Origin: an uncultured Clostridia bacterium
GTDB taxonomy: Bacteria; Bacillota; Clostridia; Christensenellales; Borkfalkiaceae
NCBI GenBank assembly: GCA_947597925.1
Contig: CANQFA010000003.1
Span: 1-64,000 of the forward strand
Length of the DNA stretch: 64,000 bases
Direction of reading: 5' to 3'
This document shows, in pieces, positions 1 through 7,727 of the stretch (its first letter is position 1; each line of letters starts with the position of its first letter). Under the pieces are notes generated by a model. The model had not been told where the DNA came from, did not search any database, and saw only the letters and a program-made list of their open reading frames with translations. Both the position numbers and the translations under genes were made by a program.

Positions 1-50
1 ACGACGATCAAGAGCTCGGCAAGGGTGAAGCCCTTTTTGTTGTTTTTCAT
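1..50 (-). CDS. Type IV prepilin-like protein, N-terminus only (cut by window edge)
   Basis: Only the first 16-17 codons are in the window. They read MKNNKKGFTLAELLIVV, a short basic leader followed by the G-F-T-L-x-E prepilin peptidase site and the start of the hydrophobic helix that packs into pilus fibres. A prepilin peptidase would cut after the glycine and methylate the phenylalanine. The ATG is preceded by a GGAG ribosome site. It lies downstream of pilB, pilT and pilC on the same strand, so it is most likely a structural pilin or pseudopilin of that system. The class of pilin cannot be told from this fragment. Confidence 0.85.
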   Translation of the reverse strand, partial: MKNNKKGFTLAELLIV

Positions 51-149
51 TGTTACATTTCTCCTTATAAGAATAATGATTTATTTCCTGCGCCGACGGG
101 ATGAATCGGCGATGGAAACCTATGTTGTGAAGACTGCGGCACTATAATC

Positions 150-305
150 ATGTCATGTTGAGCGTAGTCGAAACATCGCATTAGCCTTAAGACTGCAGCG
201 GCCCTTCGACAGGCTCAGGGTGACAATATGTCATGTTGAGCGCAGTCGAAACATCGCATTAGTCTTAAGACTGCGGCGGCCCTTCGACAAGCTCAGGGTG
301 ACATT
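150..305. repeat. Tandem 78-bp repeat, two copies, each an imperfect inverted repeat
   Basis: Copies at 150-227 and 228-305 differ at only a few positions. Each starts TGTCATGTTGAGCG and ends with CTTCGACA-GCTCAGGGTGACA; the two ends are imperfect reverse complements, so each unit could fold into a long hairpin. The type resembles the dispersed palindromic TGAGC/GTCGAA repeats found in many Bacillota intergenic regions. It fills the space between pilC and the prepilin gene (51-327), where I see no gene. Confidence 0.8.
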
Positions 306-327
306 ATTGGAATGCCCCGTTGCGATC

Positions 328-1548
328 TTAGTAGCTGCCGGCGACGCCGGAGGACATGGAGAAGATGGGCACATAGATGGCGATGACGATAAAGCCGACC
401 ACCACGCCCAAGATGATGGTGATGATGGGCTCGAGCAGGGACAGGGCCTTATCGGAGGCGGCGGTCGCCTCTTCGCCATAATAGAGGCCGATGGTGCGGA
501 GCGTATCCTCAAGCATACCCGAAGATTCGCCCACCGTGATCATCTCTATGAGCATGGAGGGAAGGTAGAGGGAATCTTTCAGGGCTTCGCCGAGGCTCAT
601 GCCGCCCTCGAGCTTGACGATGGCTTCATTGAGCTCCTTGCCCACGCAGCGGCTGTCCACTACGCGGCTGACTATTTCGAGGGCCCGTGTTACGGGAAGG
701 CCCGCAGCAAGCAGCGTGGAGAGGGTATTTGCCGTCTGCGCTGCAGCATTGAAGCGGGTGATCTTGCCGATGACGGGGATCTTGAAGCGGAGTTTGGAGT
801 AGAGCATGCGTCCCCTCTCTGTCCTGCCGAAGAGGTAGATGGCGAGCGCGAGGGCGCCGATGATGAGCAGGACGAGCCACCAGAAATCCACGAAGAAGTC
901 CGAGATGGCGATGAGGATGCGGGTGATGAGGGGCAGGTCGGTCCCGAAGGACTGCAGGGTCTCCGTCATGCGCGGCACGAGCACGACCATGACGATGCCG
1001 ATGACGACGACGGCGATGAGGAGGACCAGAATGGGATAGGTCAGCGCGGAGCGGACCTTTTTCTGCATCTTGTCGGCGCGGGAATAGTAGACCTCGAGGC
1101 TCTGGAAGGACTGCTCCAGAGTACCCGATTCCTCGCCCGCGCGCACCGTCTCGATGAAGACGGCGGGGATCTTCTTGCCGTTTTTCTCGAGGCTGTTTGA
1201 GAGGGAGTAGCCCGCGGCGACATCTTGTGCGGAGGCGCGCAGGTAGCGGCGCATGAGCTTATCGTCGCACTGGTCGGCGATGAGCTCTATGGTGCGGGAC
1301 ATGGAGAGGCCCGCCTTGAGCATGATGAAAAACTGGTTCGCGGTGAGCGACAGGGTCTTATTGCTGACCCAGAGCGGCTCATTGATGTCGATATTGATGC
1401 GCCGCTTCTTGTCGAGCGGCGTGATGGACTCGACCACCGCGTAGCTCTTGCGGATCTCATTGACCGCCTCGAACTCGTCGTACGCTTCGATCACGCCGTT
1501 TATGGTGGTGCCATCTTGCGCGATCGCGCGATACTTATAAGTCTGCAT
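328..1548 (-). CDS. pilC: Type IV pilus / type II secretion inner-membrane platform protein (PilC/GspF)
   Basis: 406 residues, usual length for PilC. Two T2SSF domains can be seen (about 65-190 and 270-395), each followed by hydrophobic segments: one pair near 165-240 and one at the C-terminus. PilC is the polytopic membrane platform on which the PilB and PilT motors act to add or remove pilins. The start at MQTYKYRAIAQDG is supported by AAGGAGG seven bases upstream. It follows pilB and pilT in the same direction, but a repeat element separates it from pilT. Confidence 0.93.
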   Translation of the reverse strand: MQTYKYRAIAQDGTTINGVIEAYDEFEAVNEIRKSYAVVESITPLDKKRRINIDINEPLWVSNKTLSLTANQFFIMLKAGLSMSRTIELIADQCDDKLMRRYLRASAQDVAAGYSLSNSLEKNGKKIPAVFIETVRAGEESGTLEQSFQSLEVYYSRADKMQKKVRSALTYPILVLLIAVVVIGIVMVVLVPRMTETLQSFGTDLPLITRILIAISDFFVDFWWLVLLIIGALALAIYLFGRTERGRMLYSKLRFKIPVIGKITRFNAAAQTANTLSTLLAAGLPVTRALEIVSRVVDSRCVGKELNEAIVKLEGGMSLGEALKDSLYLPSMLIEMITVGESSGMLEDTLRTIGLYYGEEATAASDKALSLLEPIITIILGVVVGFIVIAIYVPIFSMSSGVAGSY

Positions 1549-1577
1549 ACGCCCTCCTTTTCAGGGTTTTATATGGT

Positions 1578-1654
1578 TGGTTCGTCATTCCGACGACCGT
1601 AGGGAGGAGGAATCTCAAGGGACGAGATTTCTCGCTTCGCTCGAAATGACGTGG
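1578..1654. repeat. Imperfect palindromic intergenic repeat between pilT and pilC
   Basis: The left half contains GTCATTCCGA and GGAATCTC, the right half GAGATTTCTCGCTTCGCTCGAAATGACG; the halves are imperfect reverse complements. This is the pattern of the widespread GTCATTC...GAATGAC palindromic repeats. A third GAATGACGTC stretch follows at about 1664-1676. It occupies the pilT-pilC spacer inside the operon. Confidence 0.6.
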
Positions 1655-1679
1655 GGTGCCTTTCGGAATGACGTCGGGA

Positions 1680-2729
1680 TCAGAATACGTTTTTGCGGAT
1701 GTACTCGGCGTCGTGGGCGGCCGCCTTTGCGACCTCTCCCGAGATGACGTGCTGACGATAGAGCGCGATGAGGGAATTGTCCATCGTCACCGAGCCCTCT
1801 GCCGCCGAAGTCGCCATGGCGCTTGCGATCTGCGGAGTCTTGCCCTCGCGGATGAGGTTGCGGATCGCGGGCGTGACCATCATGAGCTCACATGCCGCGA
1901 CACGGCCTCCTCCCTTGCGGGGAAGGAGCTGCTGCGACAGGACCGCCATGAGGGTGGTAGAGAGTTGCATGCGGATCTGCTTCTGGCGCATTTCGGGGAA
2001 GACTGCCACGATACGGTCTATGGAGTCGGGCGCGGAATTGGTGTGTAGGGTCGCAAAGACGAGGTGGCCCGTCTCCGCTGCCGTGAGCGCCGTCTCGATG
2101 GTGTCGAGGTCGCGCATTTCTCCTATGAGGATGACATCGGGATCTTCACGCAGGATGGCGCGCAGGCCGCTTGCATAGCTCTCGGTGTCTGCCCCGATCT
2201 CGCGCTGGTTGATGACGCACTTGTCGGGTTCGTAGATATATTCGATGGGGTCCTCAAGGGTGATGATGTGACCATTGAGGGAATGGTTGATGCGGTTGAG
2301 CATGGCGGCAAGCGTCGTCGACTTACCGGAACCGGTCTCACCGGTGACGAGCACGATGCCGCGAGGAAGCTCGGGAAGGGTCTGCACCATGGGCGGAAGG
2401 CCGAGTGCATCGAGATCGGGGATCTTGTCGGAAAGGATACGGATGGCCGCAGATACCGACCCCTGCTGGCGGAAGAGATTGATACGGCAGCGGATGCTCC
2501 CCGGGAAGGTGAGCGCAAGGTCGAGCTCGCCCATCTTCTCGATGGTGGCATAGGCCTCCCCTGCCATCTGGCGCGCATAATATTCGCAGTCCGCCGCCGT
2601 GAGCGGCACGCCGAAATTCTGCAGTTCCCCATCGATACGGATGCGGGGCGGAAGGTTTCGGACGAGGTGGATATCGGAAGCGCGCCGTTCTCTTGCCTGT
2701 GCGACAAGGCGATTGAGGTCCATGGGCAT
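1680..2729 (-). CDS. pilT: Type IV pilus twitching ATPase PilT
   Basis: 349 residues, typical PilT length. Visible motifs are Walker A GETGSGKSTT, the Asp box around LEDPIEY, Walker B DVILIGEMRDLDT and the His-box region HLVFATLHTN. PilT is the hexameric cytoplasmic motor that retracts pili by disassembling pilins into the membrane. AAGGAG lies about nine bases before the first ATG (MPMDLN); the second ATG two codons on is also possible. Its presence next to pilB suggests a dynamic, retracting pilus rather than only a secretion system. Confidence 0.94.
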   Translation of the reverse strand: MPMDLNRLVAQARERRASDIHLVRNLPPRIRIDGELQNFGVPLTAADCEYYARQMAGEAYATIEKMGELDLALTFPGSIRCRINLFRQQGSVSAAIRILSDKIPDLDALGLPPMVQTLPELPRGIVLVTGETGSGKSTTLAAMLNRINHSLNGHIITLEDPIEYIYEPDKCVINQREIGADTESYASGLRAILREDPDVILIGEMRDLDTIETALTAAETGHLVFATLHTNSAPDSIDRIVAVFPEMRQKQIRMQLSTTLMAVLSQQLLPRKGGGRVAACELMMVTPAIRNLIREGKTPQIASAMATSAAEGSVTMDNSLIALYRQHVISGEVAKAAAHDAEYIRKNVF

Positions 2730-2766
2730 GGAAATGATCTCCTTTTCTGTTTTTCCTTTTCGGTCG

Positions 2767-4467
2767 TTACTTCAGAGAAGAATTGAGCACGCCGAGCGCC
2801 TCTTCCGCGGAGGTGACGCCGGCGAGGACGAGCTTCTTGCAATCTTCCGCGAGAGGAGAGAAGGTCCCCCTCTTCACGCAGTCGGAGAGCTGGGCGGTGT
2901 GGTGCCCCTCTGCGACGGCGCGCTTGAAATCCTGATCGAGAAGGAGGATCTCGAAGACGCCCGTGCGGTTGACATAGCCCGTGTGATAGCAATGCGGGCA
3001 GCCCTTGCCGCGGTAGAAGCGGATGTTCTTGTCCGTGGGGTCACAGCCGAGCGCGGAGAGAACTTCGGGCGAGGGGGTATATGCCTCCTTGCAATGGGGG
3101 CAGATCCGCCTGACGAGGCGCTGCGAGATGATGCCGTTGAGGGCATCGGCGATGAGATAGGGCGCGACGCCGATATCCACGAGACGATCGATCGCCGAGA
3201 GGGCATCGTTGGTGTGGACGGTGGAGAGTACGAGGTGGCCCGTGATGGCCGAACGGATGGCAATTTCCGCCGTCTCTCCGTCGCGGATCTCACCGATGGC
3301 GATGATATCGGGGTCCTGACGCAGGATGGCGCGGAGGCCCTCCGCAAACGTCATATTGACCTTTTCATTGATCTGCACCTGATTGACGCCGTCGATATCG
3401 TACTCGACGGGGTCCTCGAGCGTGACGAGGTTGACTTCGTCGGTATTGAGGGAGCGGATCATGGTATACATGGTGGAAGATTTACCAGAGCCGGTCGGAC
3501 CCACGATGAGCACCATGCCGTGCGCCGCGGAGAGCAGACGATTGTATTTTTCGAGGTTCTCCCCTTCGAGGCCGATGGCGTGGGCACTTAAGAGCTGGCT
3601 CGACTTGTCGAGGAGACGGATGACCACTTTCTCGCCGTACATGGCGGGCAGAGTGGACATACGGAGGTCGATATTGTGTCCCTTGACGAGGACATTGGCA
3701 CGGCCGTCCTGCGGGATACGCGATTCGGCGATATCCATGCCGCCCATGATCTTGAGGCGGGAGACGACGTTGCGCTTGAGCTCATCGGGCACGGTCAGCA
3801 CGGTGCGGAGCTTGCCGTCGATACGCATGCGGACGACCACTTCATCGGCGCGGGGCTCGATGTGGATATCGCTCGCGCGCTCCGAAGATGCCCGCTCGAG
3901 GATGGAGTTGACGAGGCGGACGGTGGGTGCCGATTGCTGGGCATCTTCCGTGACTTCCTCGGTATGCGGACGAGGCGCGGCTGCGGTGTCGCGGACGGCG
4001 GCAGAGTCGCGCATCTCCTCGATGGCGCGGGCGACGCCCTCATTTCCGTAGAGGGTGGCAATGGCCTTATTGACCGCTGCCGTCGTGGCGATCTTGGGCA
4101 GGATGCGCTTGCGGGTCGCGGTGCGCACCTCTTCGAGGGCGACGAAGTTGAGCGGGTCCGCCATGGCGAGCGTGAGTTCGTCTTTATTGAGCCTTACGGG
4201 GACGACGCCGTGCCGCTTGGCGATATTTTTGGGCACCAAGGAGGCGAGCTCGATGGGGATACGGACCTTGGTGAGGTCGATGAAATCGATCCCGAGCTGC
4301 AGCTCAAGCGTCTCGATGAGGAGCTGCTCATTGATGATGCCCTCTTCGATGAGAATGGTGCCGAGCCGCTCATGCTTGGTCTTCTGCAATTCGAGCGCCT
4401 TGTTCAGTTGCTCCTGCGTGATCACTCCGTTGTTGACGAGAATGTCACCGAGACGAAAATACTTCAT
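2767..4467 (-). CDS. pilB: Type IV pilus assembly ATPase PilB with N-terminal MshEN domain
   Basis: 566 residues. The N-terminal ~150 residues are a GspE_N/MshEN domain with two consecutive copies of the motif RLGxxLxxxGxxxxxxLxxxLxxQ (about residues 5-28 and 35-58), the pattern known to bind cyclic di-GMP in MshE and clostridial PilB. The motor domain has Walker A GPTGSGKSSTM, Walker B DIIAIGEIRD, the His box STVHTN and a zinc-binding pair of CPHC motifs near the C-terminus. PilB powers pilus extension. A GGGGAG site precedes the ATG. The upstream operon encodes a GGDEF/HD-GYP protein, which would supply or remove the ligand. Confidence 0.94.
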   Translation of the reverse strand: MKYFRLGDILVNNGVITQEQLNKALELQKTKHERLGTILIEEGIINEQLLIETLELQLGIDFIDLTKVRIPIELASLVPKNIAKRHGVVPVRLNKDELTLAMADPLNFVALEEVRTATRKRILPKIATTAAVNKAIATLYGNEGVARAIEEMRDSAAVRDTAAAPRPHTEEVTEDAQQSAPTVRLVNSILERASSERASDIHIEPRADEVVVRMRIDGKLRTVLTVPDELKRNVVSRLKIMGGMDIAESRIPQDGRANVLVKGHNIDLRMSTLPAMYGEKVVIRLLDKSSQLLSAHAIGLEGENLEKYNRLLSAAHGMVLIVGPTGSGKSSTMYTMIRSLNTDEVNLVTLEDPVEYDIDGVNQVQINEKVNMTFAEGLRAILRQDPDIIAIGEIRDGETAEIAIRSAITGHLVLSTVHTNDALSAIDRLVDIGVAPYLIADALNGIISQRLVRRICPHCKEAYTPSPEVLSALGCDPTDKNIRFYRGKGCPHCYHTGYVNRTGVFEILLLDQDFKRAVAEGHHTAQLSDCVKRGTFSPLAEDCKKLVLAGVTSAEEALGVLNSSLK

Positions 4468-4539
4468 GCGCTATCTCCCCTTTGCGGACACGCGTTCCGC
4501 GATCTTACTTTGTGGTTTTTTCGACCCCATTCCCCTCTT

Positions 4540-7308
4540 TTAGTCGGACGAAGGGTCTTCGTCTTCCCCGAGGAGGATCTTCCTCAATACCTGCTTTAGC
4601 TGCGGGATATCGATGGGTTTGGCGACGTGGGCATTCATGCCGCACTCCGCCGCAAGTCTCCTGTCTTCATCGAAGGCATTTGCCGTCATGGCCACGATGG
4701 GCACATCGGCGCGCGCGTCCCCGAGGGCACGGATGCGCTTCGTCGCCTCATAGCCGTCCATGATGGGCATCTGGATATCCATGAGCACGAGGTCGTAGGT
4801 CCCCGGCTCGGCAGCGGCGATTTTTTCGACGGCGATGGAGCCGTCTTCCGCGCAATCCACCGAGAATCCCTCTTCCGTGAGGAGCTCCATGGCGATCTCG
4901 CGGTTGAGCTCATTGTCCTCGGTGAGGAGGATCTTTTTCCCGCGGAAGCCCTCTTCCTTCTGCGGCTCCGTCTCGGGAGCCGACGTATCCTTTTCGGCGT
5001 CGATGACCGAGATGAGGGTATCGCGCAGTTCGGAGAGGAAGATGGGTTTATTGCAGTATGCCGAGACGCCGATATCTTTTGCCTCGTCGAGGATGGCGGA
5101 GACGTCGTAGGCGGTGATGATGATGATGGGAACATCTTCTCCCACGATCTTGCGGATCTGGCGGACGATCTCGAAGCCGCTGAGGTCGGGCATGACCCAA
5201 TCGATGATGAAGACCGAGAAGGCATCGCCCACTTCCATGGCCTGCTGAGCGCGAAGCACGGCCTCTCTTCCGTGCATGGTCCACTCCGAATGCATGCCGA
5301 TGCGCATGAGCATCTTCGAGACGCTGTCGCAGGTGTCGAAGTTGTCGTCCACGACGAGGGCGCGCAGGCCCGCAAGCTCGCGGATCGTGTCGTGATGGGT
5401 ATGGTCGGTCTGGAGGCGGAACTGGAGGTTGATGATGAACTCCGTCCCCTTCCCCTTTTCGGTGATGAGCTCTATGGTGCCGCCCATGGCGTCGACGATG
5501 CTCTTGGCGATGGGCATTCCGAGCCCCGTTCCCTGAATGCCGCTCACCGTGGAGGTGCGCTCGCGCTCGAAGGGCTCGAAGATGTGCTTTGCAAACTCCT
5601 GACTCATGCCGATGCCCGTATCCTTCACGCGGATCTCGTAGGCGCCGTATCCCGTCGGGGCACCCGCCTTCTGGCGGATGGTGAGGGAGACAGACTGTCC
5701 CGCGGGGGTGAACTTGATGGCATTGGACAGGAGATTGAGGATGACCTGATTGACGTGCAGCTTGTCGCAGTAGATATCCTCATCCACGACATCGAGGGTA
5801 TCCATGTAGAAGTCGAGCTGCTTGCTCCGCATCTGCGTCTGGATGATGTTGCGCATGTCGCGGAAGATATCGGAGATGCGGCAGGGCTTCTCCTCGATAT
5901 TGAGCTTGCCGCTCTCGATGCGCGACATGTCGAGGATATCGTTGATGAGGGAGAGCAGGTGATTGCCCGAGGAGAGGATCTTCTTCAGGTAGTCCTGCAC
6001 CCGTTCCCTGTTGTCGAGGTTGGTCTCCGCGAGGGCCGCAAAGCCGAGGATGGCGTTCATCGGGGTGCGGATATCGTGAGACATATTGGAGAGGAAAGCC
6101 GTCTTGGCGCGCTCTGCCGCCTCCGCCTTGTGGAGTTTCTCCTCGAGCACGGCATGCTCGACCGACCGCGCGATGGCGTCCTTCGAATTTTTACGGATGA
6201 AGAGGAAATATGCGAGGAGGATGACCGCCAGGACCGACCCTATCACGATGAAGATGATCTGCACCGTGCGCACATTGCTGAAGGCGACACTGCTTGAGAC
6301 GGAGACCATGACGCTCCACCGCTCCGCGCTTGCTCCCACGGGGGCATAGCGGACATAGAGCCATTCGCCGACACGGTCGGACCAGATCTGTGCGTCGCCC
6401 GTATGGCCCGATACCACGTCCTCGCGGAAGGCATCGGCATCTTTCCAGCCGCGGATCCGCGGGAAGACATACTCGTTGAAATTTCCGAGCTCGTAGTCGT
6501 CCGTGGGATTGCCCGCGGCATCCTTCGTGAGCGCGGTATCCATGATCATCTCGTATCCGTCGGCCGCCGACGCGATATCGATGATCGCCACGTCTGCCTG
6601 ACTATTATAGATATTGGAGACGCGAAGGATGGACGGGAGGTCCTTCAGGACGGTCACACTGCAGATGATGGCCACGATTCGGTCATTTCTTACAACGGGC
6701 ACATATTGCCCGGTGATGGGCGTCCCCTCCATGCCCTTGCGCTGGCTCTCGACGCGCGAGGAGACGAAGGAGCCGTATTCGCTGTCCTCCTTCGTGCGGT
6801 CGCGGTCAAGCGCCTGCACTGTCAGGTCGTATTCCATCTGCGAGATCTTGAAGCTCTGCATCTCGCCGTCGGCCGAAGCGGGCAGGAACACGTCGCAGCT
6901 CGGGAGATAGATCCTGAGGTTCATGAAGTCCTGTATGGGCGAGATGGTCTCGAGATCTTCTTTGGCAAGCCTCAGAAACTCATCGACAGCCGCATCTCTG
7001 TCTTCTGCCGACTCGGGGGTGAGGTCCACCTCGAAGGCATCGGACTTGGCAAGGATCGCGGCCGTCGCCGTGAGGATCTCGCGGTCGCGGCGGAAGCGGG
7101 AGCGGATCTGGTCGACGACGGTATTGACCGCGTCGTCGAGCTGGTCATGGGCCCGCTTGTAGACGACGTCATTGCACCCTATATAAGCGAAGACAAGGCT
7201 GATGACGACGACCAGAATGACCACGATAGTCACGGGCAAACTATTTTCGCCCAAGATCCAGCGCTTGCGCTTGCTGTCCTTGCGATTTGTTTCTTCCTTT
7301 TCGGACAT
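4540..7308 (-). CDS. Membrane-bound hybrid sensor histidine kinase with two receiver domains
   Basis: 922 residues. Order of parts: basic N-terminus, TM helix at about 24-44, extracellular Cache-like sensor to about 348, second TM at about 349-371, dimerization/phosphoacceptor domain with the H-box [11 protein letters not shown] (His about 411), HATPase domain with the GTGLGMPIAK box near 600, then receiver 1 (about 655-775; IIDWVMPD holds the Asp) and receiver 2 (about 800-915; LMDIQMPIMDGYE). It has no HPt domain of its own, but the adjacent gene upstream encodes one, so a His-Asp-His-Asp relay is likely. The ATG follows GGAGGGTGCG. Position just ahead of pilB suggests control of pili; the stimulus is unknown. 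Confidence 0.9.
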   Translation of the reverse strand: MSEKEETNRKDSKRKRWILGENSLPVTIVVILVVVISLVFAYIGCNDVVYKRAHDQLDDAVNTVVDQIRSRFRRDREILTATAAILAKSDAFEVDLTPESAEDRDAAVDEFLRLAKEDLETISPIQDFMNLRIYLPSCDVFLPASADGEMQSFKISQMEYDLTVQALDRDRTKEDSEYGSFVSSRVESQRKGMEGTPITGQYVPVVRNDRIVAIICSVTVLKDLPSILRVSNIYNSQADVAIIDIASAADGYEMIMDTALTKDAAGNPTDDYELGNFNEYVFPRIRGWKDADAFREDVVSGHTGDAQIWSDRVGEWLYVRYAPVGASAERWSVMVSVSSSVAFSNVRTVQIIFIVIGSVLAVILLAYFLFIRKNSKDAIARSVEHAVLEEKLHKAEAAERAKTAFLSNMSHDIRTPMNAILGFAALAETNLDNRERVQDYLKKILSSGNHLLSLINDILDMSRIESGKLNIEEKPCRISDIFRDMRNIIQTQMRSKQLDFYMDTLDVVDEDIYCDKLHVNQVILNLLSNAIKFTPAGQSVSLTIRQKAGAPTGYGAYEIRVKDTGIGMSQEFAKHIFEPFERERTSTVSGIQGTGLGMPIAKSIVDAMGGTIELITEKGKGTEFIINLQFRLQTDHTHHDTIRELAGLRALVVDDNFDTCDSVSKMLMRIGMHSEWTMHGREAVLRAQQAMEVGDAFSVFIIDWVMPDLSGFEIVRQIRKIVGEDVPIIIITAYDVSAILDEAKDIGVSAYCNKPIFLSELRDTLISVIDAEKDTSAPETEPQKEEGFRGKKILLTEDNELNREIAMELLTEEGFSVDCAEDGSIAVEKIAAAEPGTYDLVLMDIQMPIMDGYEATKRIRALGDARADVPIVAMTANAFDEDRRLAAECGMNAHVAKPIDIPQLKQVLRKILLGEDEDPSSD

Positions 7309-7340
7309 CGCACCCTCCTGTCTAAACGTGCGGCCAAAAG

Positions 7341-7703
7341 TTACAGGCTGAGACTTGCCTCAAATGCCGCGATGGCCTCGACCGTCTTCTCGTAATCCGC
7401 CCGCACGGGAGGAAGAAGGGTGACGGCCGCCGCGAGGTCGCCCCCGCGGAGCGCTTCGGTGAGCGCAGACGACGACTTCGCGAGAGGGGTAAAGCTCAGA
7501 TTCTGACACATGCCCTTGATGGTATGCGCCGCGCGGAAGGCCTCCTGCGTGTTGCCCTCTTCGAGAGAGCTCAGGAGGAGCGCATAGCTTCCGTCGGCGG
7601 GAAATTTGAGGACGAACTTCTGCACGAGCCGCTCACTTCTGAGCCGCCCTATCACATCGTCGTAATCTCCGCCAAGCGCCTCGTAGCATTCCTTGATGGT
7701 CAT
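7341..7703 (-). CDS. Histidine phosphotransfer (HPt) protein
   Basis: 120 residues, helical, with the HPt signature AAHTIKGMCQNLSF whose His is the phosphoryl carrier. It is a stand-alone phosphotransfer module with no membrane segment or output domain. It sits 32 bases ahead of the hybrid kinase and 24 bases after the REC/HD-GYP/GGDEF gene, so it most likely shuttles phosphate between these two. GGGGAGGAAGAT precedes the ATG. Confidence 0.88.
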   Translation of the reverse strand: MTIKECYEALGGDYDDVIGRLRSERLVQKFVLKFPADGSYALLLSSLEEGNTQEAFRAAHTIKGMCQNLSFTPLAKSSSALTEALRGGDLAAAVTLLPPVRADYEKTVEAIAAFEASLSL

Positions 7704-7727
7704 ATCTTCCTCCCCTCCTTCGGTGGC

